A DNA stretch of 64,000 nucleotides, taken from the NCBI GenBank assembly GCA_003415625.1, contig PYIU01000004.1, positions 4,278,001 through 4,342,000 on the forward strand, read 5' to 3'. Positions within the stretch are counted from its first letter, which is position 1; every line of letters starts with the position of its first letter. The stretch comes from Aquanectria penicillioides (Eukaryota > Ascomycota > Sordariomycetes > Hypocreales > Nectriaceae). The notes under the pieces were generated by a model that had not been told where the DNA came from, searched no databases, and saw nothing but the letters and a program-made list of their open reading frames with translations. Both the position numbers and the translations under genes were made by a program. Below, in pieces: positions 43,250-54,520 of the stretch.

Positions 43250-46200
43250 TATTTAATAAAGGCAATAATAAATGCCTTAATATACTTAAGGCAAGTTGGC
43301 AGCTAAGTTAAGAAGTACCCTATTAGGTAAGCCCATTCTATAGGGATATATATAGACTAAAGTTAGTGCTAGAGGAGAAGATTTGCTTTAAAATAAAGTA
43401 CTAAATTGCAAAATAGCAACTGCAAAATGAACTATTAAGTAAGTTTGCAATTAGTCTATTTGCTATCTTCCTTAAAGGCAATTTTAATATATAAGGGCTA
43501 GCTAAGTTGGTTAAGAGCTTAAAAGCCATAAATCTAAATATTGAAGTATTACTAAATCTAAAAGTATTTGATTAATTACTGGATAAAAATAATAGTTAAA
43601 AAGCAATGTAAAAAGGGATACTTATTAATTGTTTGGTAGTAGTACTAATAGCATTAGTTAAAGCCTTATAGAAGAAACTATTGCAGGTATGCTAATAAAT
43701 AGAGCACTAATAAGAGAATTTAAAAGCCTAAATATAGCTAATAGCAAGATTGTATATATTAGGGAGACAATTATAAGGTATAAAGGCAAGAGACTTAAGC
43801 TTATTGCAATATAAAGCTATTATAAGATAAAGAATAAAAATTGCAGTAATAGCTAAAAGTGCAAGAGAATTAGGGAGGTAAAGAATAATAAGTAAGAAAG
43901 AAAGGAATAGAAGGGGGGCTAATGCAATGCTCTTATAATAAATAGGAAATCAACCCTTAAGATTTAGAGTAGAAACCAAATACTAATAAAATTCTTATTA
44001 AACACTAAAAAGTATACTATTTTAAGAAACTTATTGGTGTTTGTATATATATAAATATTAGAATAGTAATTTACTTAAATAATACTAAACTAGAAATAAA
44101 GGCGCCTAAGTTATATTAACCTGCCTTATGCCTATAACTCTTTCCCTCCTTCTAATAATTTTACAGTAAGTTATATTACTTTAACTTTATTTATAATACC
44201 TATAAAACACTAATAATCTTTATCTCTTAAGTTATAAGCATTTAATTATAAGCTTTTGAACCCTCTATTAACCTTTACTCTATTCTATAATAGGGCTAAA
44301 AAAAGCAACTTTAAGTGTGATTACTTTAAAGGCGCAATTTTTAATGCTAAGTGAAGACCTCTATATAGCTAAAGGAGTCATCTAAAATAAAGGCAGAATT
44401 GGAGATTTCTTTTCTTCTGGCAAAAAAAATACTACTAAAATATTTAATTAATTGCTTAATAGTCAATCTATACTATTCTACCCTTAAATGAATTGGGATT
44501 ATTAGTCTAATAAGTTAGAAACTTAGCCTATTTTAGGTAATAAAAGCGATTTAGATTTTTGGCTTACTAATATTAATCGCTTTAAAGACTTCCCTTTTAA
44601 TTCTCATTAAGCCTAAATATCTTATTGTTAAGACCTATAGGACTTATTTAAAAACCTATAGAAGAAAGAAATGGCCTTAAACTTTAGTATTTAAGCCCTC
44701 TTTACTACCCTTATCTATAGACTTACCGATATCCTTACAATTTATTAAACCAATCTTTTAATTGCAAGCATTAAGGTTAAGAAAAATAAGTAAAAGCAAA
44801 AGAGTTTCTTTTGCAAGCTTTTGCCAAAAGGAATAAATATTAGGAAGACTAAATATTTAATTGGTTTTATGCCTATAGAGTTCTAATAAGCAATATACAA
44901 TAAGAGGCTATTAGTTGGCTTTGCTTACTTTATTAATACTGTCTATTAAAGCTTCTTTATTTAAAATAGATAGCTAAAGCATCTAATTATTTATAATACT
45001 GCTAATATCCTTTAGAATGAGCGAGCTATTGCACTTGCTATAGCATAAAGGGAGATTATAACCGAAATGGAATTGCCCTATAATTTCTTTATTTTTATTA
45101 TGCCTATTACTAAGCAAGCTAGGAATTAGGAATATAGTTTTTTAGGCGCTTTCCTTCTCTTCCTTAACATTTAGGGAATGGTTAGACTTACTAGAACTTC
45201 AATTATTAGATGCCTTATAACCTAGCCCTTAATCTTTAATAGCAATTATAATGCTATTAACAATCCCCCTCTAGCATTAATGCACTGCAATTAGGTTCTT
45301 ATTAAGCGTAAGTAAGGGAAAAGTACTTAATTAATTGCTTTAGATACTAATTGAATGCAAGACTTTATTAATACTATTATCTTTAATAAACTTAATGTTA
45401 CTAATAGAAAGTTCTTTAATTGGCATAAGCTTATAGAACTTACTAGGACCTAAAAATCTATTTATATCCTAAGATTTTAAAATAGTTCCCTTAATACTTA
45501 ATGGCTTTATACTAATTTAGGAGGTTATTGCACAATAAGCTAAAAGGGAGTTAATTACTAAACTTTTAAGAATAAATATTAAATTATCCTAAAGCCATTT
45601 AATCCCTAAGGCAATAGCTATTAAATAAATCTGCCTTTACTATTAGGCCCTTAACTGCCCTACTGTCCTTTAGCTAATAATCTAATTAAATGCTATTAAA
45701 CTTATAGGTATTAAATAATAGATAGATTTCCCGCCAAAATTAATAAGTCTGCTAGAGTTATTATTACCTTAAGTAATAATAAAGGAGAAGGTTCTAAACA
45801 AGCCCTAAACTGCTAAAGTTAGAGTGTTAGAGCAACTTGCCTTTGCAGTCTATGCCTTAAGTCCAAGACTCCTGCCCTTAAACCTACTATTAAGCCTGAA
45901 CTAGTGATTAAACCTACCTAGCCCCTATATAAGTTGCCTATTAGCTTACTAACTTATATAAGCACTGCCCGATTAAGCGCACTTAAAAAAGAAATCTAGG
46001 TTAACTAAAATATGCCCGCTTATTTTAATGCATTTAATTGAATGTTTATTGACTCTTTAGGCAAAGGGTAAGTAATTAAATTAATTCAATCGGTTTAATA
46101 GATACCTTTATTTAAGTTAGCCATCTTATAGCAATCTAATTGAATGGACTTAAATTTGCCTACTGCTAAGAGTAATAAATAGAGTTTTTATAAGCGCTTT

Positions 46201-46790
46201 ATACTGCCTTTACTAATTCCTTAACTAGCTAAGTGTATAGCAAGAGAAGGGAGTTATACTACAATTGCCAATACTATAGTCAAAAATATCACTAACGCCG
46301 CTATTTAAACTCAATAAGGTAATTATAACCTAAACTATATTGCCCCTACTGGAAGAAAGATAACCGCTAGGACTAAACGAATGAATTTGCCTTAGATTAA
46401 TCGATAGGCTATTTTTAAACTCCTTTAAACAAAGAGCTAGATCTCTTATATACTAAAAGGGTTAATCTTAATGAACCAGTGGGATAAGATTGTAATTGCC
46501 GCTTATAAGCCATTTAAATCTTCAATTCCTACTTGCTAGTCTTATGCTAATCGATACTGCAATTAGAAACTGCATTATAAAGGAAAGTAATAGTAAAGTT
46601 AGAATAGGAAGATTAGGTATTAAAAGCAGAATGAATTATAGAGAAAGATAATAGTAGGTTAGATAATAGATTATAGGTGCAAAGCATTTAATTGAATGCT
46701 TCCTTTAAGATTTTCTTTGCGTTTAAATAGATTGAGCTTAAAGTTTTCCTTTTGTATTATGCCTTTAGTCTACTTAAGGGCAAGCATTAA
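43250..46790 (+). pseudogene. Unrecognised dead reading frames between integrase and 3' LTR
   Basis: After an A-rich spacer (about 42420-42640, many CTAAAAATCC-like units), + frames again look protein-like if TAG/TAA are read through. About 43300-43600 shows FYRDIYRLKLVLEEKICFK. About 44370-45540 shows SDLDFWLTNINRFKDFPFN, EMALNFSI and FVFIMPITKQARN. Near 46490-46600 a Cys-rich patch reads TC-SYANRYCN-KLHYKGK. I do not recognise any of it. It could be an extra gene of the retrotransposon, captured host DNA or another nested element. Confidence 0.4.
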
Positions 46791-46805
46791 GGCACTAAAA
46801 AGAGA

Positions 46806-47188
46806 TAAATTAAGATCTAGGGTAATATAGATCAATCTATTATTAGGTTGGTCAGGAAGATAAAAGGGACCTTAGAGATATAGGAAATAAACAGGCAGTT
46901 TTCTCCAATCAATTTTTATTTTTGAAATTCTGAATTCCTTGCATTTGGACCCTATTGAAGTCCTGGTGCAGCCCCTTATGATATTACTTTATTTATAACT
47001 TTCTGCCCTATTTTCTTTCTTTCTTTTCTTTGAGGGACACTCTAAAGCATTCGATCAAATGCTTTAACACTCTTCCAAGTTGTTCGCAGCTGCTTGGGAA
47101 GGCTGTTCGGTCTTCGACCGAACCTGCTTACCCTATACCCTTCTGGGTGGGGTGTGTGTTTTGGCCAGTGTCCCTGTCCACCAACACA
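46806..47188 (+). repeat. 3' LTR (383 bp)
   Basis: Starts TAAATTAAGA (TG mutated to TA) and ends CCAACACA. The hairpin TTCGGTC-TTC-GACCGAA is at 47106-47122. A short open frame here (47030-47266) is chance. Confidence 0.9.
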
Positions 47189-47899
47189 ATAGCTAGAGCT
47201 ATAGTGGGTTATAGTAGCTATTATACTAGCTTGCTTAATGGTTCCCTTTTAAATATATTCTTATAAGATATTGCAATTTTACTCTATAGTTTTACTACTA
47301 TTAGAAAGTTTAAATAACTTTAAATTAAAATATATTATAATATAATACCTTAGAATCTAATATTTAAAGTTGCATTATAGATTGCATTAAAACTGCAAAT
47401 ATTATGGCTATATAAAGTTTAGTGATAATCTCTTTTTAATAGAGCCTAGGGATTTAAGCTATACCTTTACACCTTAATACCAATTTCCTATTATATATGC
47501 CTATTAGCTTACATTTTTATATACTAATAACCTATATATATATATATATAATCTATATTATTAACCTAATAAAAATAGAGTTATTTAAATGGCATTTTAA
47601 TACTCTTTTAAGGTATCTCTTGCTTAAAGTCTTCTTCTATAGAACTCTTTATATATTAATAATAACTTACTAACTCTCTTTATGCCTTTTAGAATATTCT
47701 TTTCTTAAACTTTACTATTAAGCTATTATACTAAATTATTGCTATAGGATTATTTTAAATAGCATTAATAAATATATTTATTTAATTTTTATTTGCATCT
47801 TTATTAAACCTCTATTAAATATCTTAAACGGCAAGCTTAAAATCCAATGATCTTAAATGCTGCTATAATACCTACCGAAAGGCAATAAGGGAGGAAATA

Positions 47900-48790
47900 G
47901 TATCCCTAAATATAGCCTAATTGCTGTTTTTAACTGTACGGTAAGGCCGCTTTACTGGTACTAGGCTTTTGCTAGGATTTAATAATAGCAATAAAGAGAA
48001 ACTTTGCCTCCTTTTCTGCCTAAAGGTTAAGGCTCGAACTTAAAGAGATAATGGCTTTAGTGTTAAGGTAGGCAGCTAAGAGGAACTTAAATCCTAAGAG
48101 CTTTAGGATTGCATTAGCTAACTTCCTTTTATTAAAGATATAATATCTTTATTATTATTACTAATTAATAACTAAAGTGCCTTAATAGCATTAATTCCAT
48201 TAATATTAATTGCCTTAATTGCAGTCAATCTAACTGCCTCTATGCCAATAAAGGCCCATTTATAAAGCCCACAATAAGGAAGGCCATTATACTGCAATTA
48301 CTTAGCTAGTAGACTAAGCTTTTGCATTTAGTAATTCTATTAATTATTATTAGTGGATATAATGCTAGTGGTATAATTATAGTTTATTTCTGTTTTATTA
48401 ACTATAGCTAAAAATGCCTTTTAAACTTTTATTAGGCTAGTTATTTTCCTTGCAATCCAGTCTTTATTAAACTTTTAAAGAGGCTATCTCTTTTCTAATG
48501 CTTTACCTATATTCTTATATATTGCTTACTGACTAAAACCTTTATTAAAGGCAGGATCTCCTTTAGCTTAAGCCTTAGCGATACCTTTAAGCAACAGGCA
48601 TATTTAATTATTAGTCTAGTATGGCTTTTGCCCTAATAGATTAGGACTCTTCCTCTTCCACTTTGCTTGCTGCGCTAGGGTTAGTGGTAATAGTAGTGCT
48701 AGCACTGGTGTGTTATTATTACTATTAATATCATTAATATTATTAATATTGTTATCCTTATCTGCGCTTAAGGATATAATGTCGGCCGGA
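47900..48790 (-). pseudogene. Myb/SANT-like DNA-binding partner gene of the Harbinger element (relic)
   Basis: A single minus frame reads, with TAA/TAG stops at apparent Gln positions: LTLAQQAKWKRKSPNLL, GDPAFNKGFSQ, AIYKNIGKALEKR, KFNKDWIARKITSLIKV, KAFLAIVNKTEINYNY and LQYNGLPYCGLYKWAFIG. The order W...NKxW...RK...LIK.WKAF...GLP...L matches the Myb/SANT-like (Myb_DNA-bind_3) protein that accompanies Harbinger transposases and helps bind the ends. It converges on the transposase, separated by the LTR insertion. The boundaries are approximate. Confidence 0.6.
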
Positions 48791-49146
48791 ATAGCTTTAG
48801 GGGCTAGGGCTAGGGCTAGGTCACAATGGCGAGAGCGGCGGCTGCTCTTGCCTACTATAACGGTATCTTCAGTCGGTTGAGCTTACGGTTGGGGCATTCG
48901 GACGGCTGTTCCTAGAGGGATGAGACCACACCAAAAGACTGGTTGGCTTTTGTCTATAGAGGAACTTTTCTGCAAGGAACTTAAGGTCAGCCTGACCCTT
49001 AGACCGACCATAAGGCTGGGGTGGAGGGGATAAGGTGGGCTAGCTAACCTAATATGTATCCACTTGCACAACTAACGGACGGAAGGTACATTGGGTACAC
49101 CGGAACTTTATGCTGCCCCGCAAGTCACTTTGTCACTACTGGGTTG

Positions 49147-49184
49147 ATATCGAAATTGCAAATGTCAGCGAGCCGATCAGGGCC
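49147..49184 (-). repeat. Right terminal inverted repeat (38 bp) of the Harbinger element
   Basis: Exact inverse of 33128-33165, followed directly by the TAA duplication. Confidence 0.93.
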
Positions 49185-49878
49185 TAAGCCATGTTACTAA
49201 ATCGATCATTGAGCTTTTGATAATGGAGAGTCAATGAGGGATTTTTGTGTGTAAGGTTGAGATAGGAGATGTGAGACACGTTCCCTGCCAAAGACTCACA
49301 TCTTCAACAACTTCACAACATAGGTGTTGACTTGATCCGTGGTAGAGTTGGTAATCAGTCGGAAAGGATGGCAAGTCAAGGGATAAAACAAGACTTCTAG
49401 ACAAATATATAAATCAGAAATACATTTCTCAACTCAAATTATCATTTCTGATGAATCCTCATGCTATTTGCCCGTAATTCGGTTCCTTTTTGCTGCTCGA
49501 GGCTTGAAACCGACCCTCTAGGGTAGGCATCATTTCGCTTAATTGGACTAGCCAAAACACGTCACGGACATACGCGATGTTTACTTCGTGCCGTACATAG
49601 GCTCAAAAGTGAGAAAATTTGCACAAGAGTATTTTAATAAATTATATTCGTTATTGTATTATACTGTCTACCCGAGGTTGGAAAAGCTCCGACAAATTTC
49701 TCCGCCCTTTTTACATCTTGATCATGGCGATTTTTTCAATCCTCGACAATGACTTCTATGAGAATAGTGACACAAGAGCTAGAAAAAAAGTAGAACATCA
49801 TCGTGGCTTTACAGGTTCCGGTGACTCGTTGGAATCACCGTCTAGCGTAGCTTGGTCATATTTGATGTTGACCTGGAT
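49185..49878. other. Flank of the transposon and 3' region of the rhodopsin-like gene
   Basis: Begins with the TAA duplication. Moderately AT-rich, with no gene or relic recognised. Confidence 0.4.
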
Positions 49879-51307
49879 TCAATTAGCAAACTCGTGTTGA
49901 GGAAACGGGGGGGTGGGTGTAAAGTGGCTCACAGCTGTGGTTCGGATGATTCCGTTGTATGTCATGATCTCTTCCTCACTCTCATTGGGAGAGTGGCCGC
50001 GGATCTCGGTGTGAGTCTTGCTGACGTGCATGTCCTTGAGAGGGAACTGTCCCGCAGCATTGGTGTGGCGTCGTCCAGTACCCGTGCCGTAACCCGTGCC
50101 GTAATTGCTAGGAGTGTTGTAGTCCCTGTCATTGCTGCTCTTGTTCGAGAATAGACCAGGGAACATCTTGCGAAATAGGGGGCGGAGAGCTGGGCCACAC
50201 GCAGCAATGATGGCCAAGTTGACCTCGACGGCACTCAACGTGTCGCCAAGTGTGTCGCGAGAGTCGTAGCCCTTCTGATAGAATTTCTTGTGCAGCTCAG
50301 CAACTCGAATAATGGCAACAATCGTGACACTACAAAGGTTGTTAGATAAAGACGTCGATCAAGGATGGGTTACAAGACAACATACACTCCACCCATGAGA
50401 AACACGACAATGAGACCGATCTTGGCGGCCAAGCGCATCCTTAGGCCCAGGAAAACCCAAAATGGAATTACCAACACGAGGACATCAGTGACAATCGTGA
50501 TGATGGCTGTGGATATGTAGAACAGGGGTCCATCAATCTGGCGATCCTTCTTCTGCTTTACATCCCAATACGAATTGATTGGAATCGTCTGGAAAATAAC
50601 AGTGAGGAAGATGGCAACCATCAGGAGGAGATTGAACGTGTTGAGTCCATAGATACACCACCGGATACTTCGTTTATGACCTCCGAGACGAAGGAGAAAG
50701 ATGAGGACCGAGGACTTGACAAGCGCGAGGATCGGGTTGTACAGAACCTGCATGATCCAGTTCCAGAACAGCACAGGCTCGACATCGTAGGTGTCGGGGA
50801 GGTCTTCGGTGCGGAAGCCAATGTATTCGTATTTGAAGACTGAGAAAGTAAGCAATTGGGTCGAGTGGTTTGATTTGAACTTTGGGAACTAACACATATA
50901 ATTCGGCACAACCAAGCCCAAAGAAAATACCTAAGGGATGAATTAGAACCAGATAATTAACTTGAATATTCAAGGTGATTGATTGTGCGTACCATGGCAG
51001 CAGAGGCAAGCCAGTCATCTGAGAAGGTTGCGTTAGTCAATCAAACTCTTCCGAACACCAGTGTAGATCATGATGACAATGAAGCGGTTCTTGTTCCGCG
51101 GGAGTACTTACCAATTCCGATTTGCTTCGACGAGACGCGAGAGTACATTCGAATACCCCAGATGGTAAATGCCAAAAACGTCATGAAGAAGATGATGGCT
51201 ATGGCGCCTTGCTGCAGAGGAGTCGTCGCCAACTGGCTGACCGGGATGTACCTTGCGTGCAGCCCAGTGCTGCCAGCAGCGGCAGCCGCCACGTCGATTG
51301 CTGCCAT
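49879..51307 (-). CDS. Rhodopsin-domain (PTH11-like) integral membrane protein, 5 exons, 387 aa
   Basis: A seven-span membrane protein of the fungal rhodopsin-domain family (PF20684 type) that includes PTH11-like receptors, so a sensor role at the plasma membrane is possible. Exons are 51307-51112, 51018-50993, 50930-50894, 50839-50386 and 50329-49879. The 26- and 37-nt exons are needed to join RMYSRVSSKQIGI to DDWLASAAM, VFSLGLVVPNYM and FKYEYIGFR. One donor is GTTAGT; the others are GTAAGT/GTACGC/GTATGT. Family signs are the DDW motif after span 2, FWNWIMQVLYNPILALVKSS, IRWCIYGLN, IPFWVFLGLRMRLAAKIGL, GDTLSAVEVNLAIIAACGPA LRPLF and a C-terminal tail with GYGTGTG and the acidic NESEEE. No CFEM domain precedes span 1. 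The ligand is unknown. Confidence 0.85.
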
Positions 51308-54300
51308 CGCTCACTCGCTCGCTTGAATTTCTTCCTCTCTTTTCATAAATAGAAAAACGCTGGACGGATCAGGGCGGGAGGCTGTGCTTGACAAGAAACA
51401 AACCAGAGAGCGGCGGGGAAGGAGTGTGAGGCTGGAGAAATCTCCAGCAAACGCCAAGATTGCCTCGCGAGCGGGAGCAGGGCAATATCACGGTCAATCG
51501 TCACAGTCCGAGCACAAACCAAGCTTCTGTCAAAAAGAGACGGAAGTGGGCCTCGCAAAAATATATGGTTGTCGGGGAAGTCGAGCGAGTCAATCAAGGA
51601 CATCCATCCATCCTCGGCCTCGCCTCCAAGGGGAGCGTGAGTGTGTGTCAACCCAAGTTCAACTTGCCCGTCTGGGTTTCGTGTGGCAGTGTCATCTCAA
51701 CTGAGCTAATAAAACCAATCTAACTCTACTCAACAACACCGCTACTGTACCTCCCATTGCGACACTTGTCGCTGCAGGCGAGGAGAGAAACAAAACAACA
51801 GCCAATCTCTCCCGTCCAGATCGAGGAACCGGTTCGCATTCGTGAGCAGCCCGTCCGCGATGGCGGCTTCTAGCGGGATGAATCCGAGGAGCTGGTCGCC
51901 GCCACCGTGAGGCTATCCATGCTGCTTACGGATACAGCTCAGTGCTACCATGGAACATGTGCGACCTTGGACGGACCCCCGGCTTAGGCCCGTCAACCAG
52001 GACAGCGGGACAATGAGAAAACGGGACTGAGGAAGGGGAAAAAAAAAAAAAGAGAGAAGGCAATCCGCGCGCTCTCCGCGACGGCGTCTGCACGACGAAC
52101 AACGGCGTTGGCGTATTGCCATAAAAGAGCTGCGAGCGACATTGCAGAGGGTCATCACGATGCAACCGGCCCCGGAAGAGCTGCCGTGATCAACTGTTGC
52201 CCGGCGCTAGACAAGGGCTGCGAATGCTAATGCGAGAACCTAAACAAAGGGGAGACGACCAAGGGCAGCTCCATGGGAGGACCTTGGGAGCGCCATTGGG
52301 AGCGCAGTTCCGGCATCCCGAGCCAGTCAAGCGGCGCCGTCTCCATCGTCTGTGCCCTAGCCCATGCCGCTAACTCCTTGGCTCCGGCCTGCTAAGTTTT
52401 GATGCGGCATCTTTTGACAAGACGCTACGTGACGCTCCGCTAGGCCACGGCTACGGCGACGGCGACGGTTTTTTTAGTGACGCGGTTATGGCCTCGACGG
52501 CTGCTCGCTTACGTAGCAGGAAGCTTGGTGCGGGGTGGTTCGAAATTGGGAGGCAAGGGTCGTCTGTCGAGGACTCGAGGGCCAGAGAAGAAAGTTTGTG
52601 GTGCCTGTTACAGGAGCAGGGTTCATCGAAGATCACGGAGGCATCCCGAACCGCAATCCTCGCACGTGCAGACGCAGATCTTGCTCCAAGAAAGAAGGAA
52701 AAAAAAAAAGGCGGCCAAGGACGAGTCAGATCAGATCATGAACGCCAGCCACGGAGATAAATAGAAATACAAGTACCTCAGCCATCTCATCCATCCAAGG
52801 CCCTAGACCAAGCCAGATCCCCCCCTCCCCCGCGCCGTAGAGAGGAGAAGAAGAAGGGGTCCTCTTTTTAGTCTCCTCTTCTGGGATCCTCTTTTATCCC
52901 TCGTCTCTCCCCGCAATATGGCGTGTGGCTCCGCCCAAGTGCTGAACTCCAGACTCCAGAGCGCCAGGACGGACGCCAGACACCAGACGCCTGACCTCAG
53001 CTCAGAGCCCCGGTAGTGTTGAGTAGGGCTGCGGCATTTGCTAGACGGCAGGCCATGGGAAATTGTTTGCATTCCCATGCCCATGCCGGAAAAAAAAACT
53101 CCACTCTTCCGCCGAGTCTGTCGCCTGCGCCACTGCCGTTACGTCGGACGCAGCCAAGGTCTTTGGTTAGGCCTCTGTTCGGCGCTGGCTGGCGCTGGCT
53201 AGCCGAAGGCAAATGAGAATAAGTACATAGTATAATTGTCGTGCTAAACAAGGCCTGGCTTGACGTCGAGGAAGCCCCTGACTTATTGCAGGATGGCTGC
53301 CGAACCCTTCCCCTCACCATCTTTCTCATCCCCCCCCCCCCCCCCCCCCCCTTCCATCCCCTCCGGCTCATAAGCTTGGCCCCTGGTCCAAACCTGGTCC
53401 AAACCCGCGATCTGGACCGTCGTATCAGAGGCAATAGACTACTTTGGTGCGCTTCCCTTGGCTTCCCTTGGGTCTTCTCGCTCCCCGAGCCGCCCGGGTA
53501 ACCCTTGGGCAGCCGCATAACCGAGAAGACGCCACCGGGCGCCACATTATAAGCCCTTGACGGATCAAGCAACGCTGCCGTTTCTGGAGTGTTCCCCGGC
53601 GCCGGGAGCCTGAATCGGGACATTCCTAGCAGTAGAGTTTTGGACGCCATCGCAATGCAACGGTTGAGATTGACCAACATGCTTTGCTACCCTAGTTACC
53701 TAGTATTCGCTACCCTACGCTAGACGAGCAGGAGAAGCCTTTCCCTCTTGGAGGCTTCGACCTAGGCAGATCTTACCCTCTTGCGTACCGAACGAGTCAG
53801 GGGTCCTTGCATACGTGTACTATGTATGTCCGTATGTGTGTAGGTATAACCAACAGCCGCAGGGGTGCATACGCATACGCATCACGTCTTCCTCTTCACC
53901 ACCAGGCACCGCAGGGTACCTCCCGGGGTAACCCAGCTGCTGCGGCATATGTGGAGGGCCGGAGCAGGAACGAAATATCACTAACACTCGACCTAGCCGG
54001 ACATTGCAGATATTCCCAGGTCAGAGAGGCACGCCATGCTGATTGCGAGACGGCCTCGCAATCCTTTTGGGAATTGCAATATTATGCTATGCCAGGGTGG
54101 GAGGCTCGGTTCGAGCCGTCCTTGCTTCCGGCAGCATTCTAGTCTTGTCTTGTCAGCGGATGAGGGTCGCTCACTCGAGAAACAGGCCGTGATTCTGAGC
54201 CCACGGAGGCCCACGAGTACGGATACCATGGGAAGAGCTGCTTTGGAATCCCTTACTCACCACACTCACGTGAGGCTTATATACGGATGCATGTACCAAG

Positions 54301-54520
54301 CTGTAGACCTTTTGTTCGCCCCCCCTCTGCATCCTTCTCTCCAGTCAGTTCCCTGATTGTCCCGAAAGAGCGTCGATCTTGACCTCTTGTGCCGAGCTTC
54401 CTCAAGCTAGTTGGTGGCGTGTGAAAGAAAGCATCTCTCGCTTGCTTGTCTTGTGTCCTTCTTTTGTTCTTCTCTCATTCTTTCCACACAACCGCAACCC
54501 GGTGTTTCAAATCGGCCACG
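51308..54520. other. Long non-coding stretch between divergent genes
   Basis: A 3.2 kb shared upstream region of the rhodopsin-like gene and the FAD oxidase. No supported gene: frames on both strands are low-complexity (Arg/Ser/Pro-rich). Poly-A tracts lie near 52030-52042 and 52688-52700, a 22-C homopolymer at 53330-53351, and a pyrimidine-rich leader (CTTCTTTTGTTCTTCTCTC, ~54460-54480) precedes the oxidase. Confidence 0.4.
53330..53351. repeat. 22-base poly-C run
   Basis: An uninterrupted C homopolymer. Its true length is likely uncertain in any sequencing read. Confidence 0.85.

Larger units (their letters stand above)
34778..47188 (+). mobile_element. Ty3/gypsy-like LTR retrotransposon, 12.4 kb, heavily mutated, with extra dead ORF region
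   Basis: Two 383-bp direct LTRs (34778-35160 and 46806-47188) with TG...CA ends bracket 11.6 kb of AT-rich DNA, and ATAG flanks both sides (34774-34777, 47189-47192). A purine tract (AAAAAGAGA, ~46797-46805) precedes the 3' LTR. Inside, in order on +, are gag-like, protease/RT/RNase H, zinc-binding and integrase segments, all closed by TAG/TAA stops, then ~4.5 kb of additional dead reading frame. The order RT before integrase places it with Ty3/gypsy. It inserted into the Harbinger element and is therefore the younger of the two. Confidence 0.88.
33128..49184. mobile_element. PIF/Harbinger-type DNA transposon, interrupted by an LTR retrotransposon
   Basis: Bounded by 38-bp perfect terminal inverted repeats and flanked by TAA on both sides (33125-33127 and 49185-49187). 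A 3-bp TWA duplication is the hallmark of PIF/Harbinger. The element's own DNA is 33128-34777 plus 47193-49184, about 3.64 kb. It carries a dead DDE_4-type transposase on + and a dead Myb/SANT-like gene on -, facing each other. The interior is strongly AT-rich and stop-ridden, while the outer ~100-400 bp at each end keeps normal composition. A small palindrome (CTAGCG-TGA-CGCTAG, 33177-33191) lies just inside the left end. Confidence 0.85.

Noticed and set aside
47030..47266. 78-codon open frame after the retrotransposon
   Set aside because: Lies mostly within the 3' LTR, and the 5' LTR copy of the same region is not conserved as coding.
48883..49071. 62-codon minus-strand frame near the Harbinger right end
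   Set aside because: In the unmutated outer part of the element, probably promoter of the Myb-like gene; no protein similarity recognised.
50894..50896. Donor GTGTTA for exon 3 of the rhodopsin-like gene
   Set aside because: It shifts the next exon out of the FKYEYIGFR frame; GTTAGT two bases on restores it.
52997..53680. 227-codon minus-strand open frame with a Gly run
   Set aside because: The Gly run is the 22-C homopolymer; the rest has no domain or codon bias.
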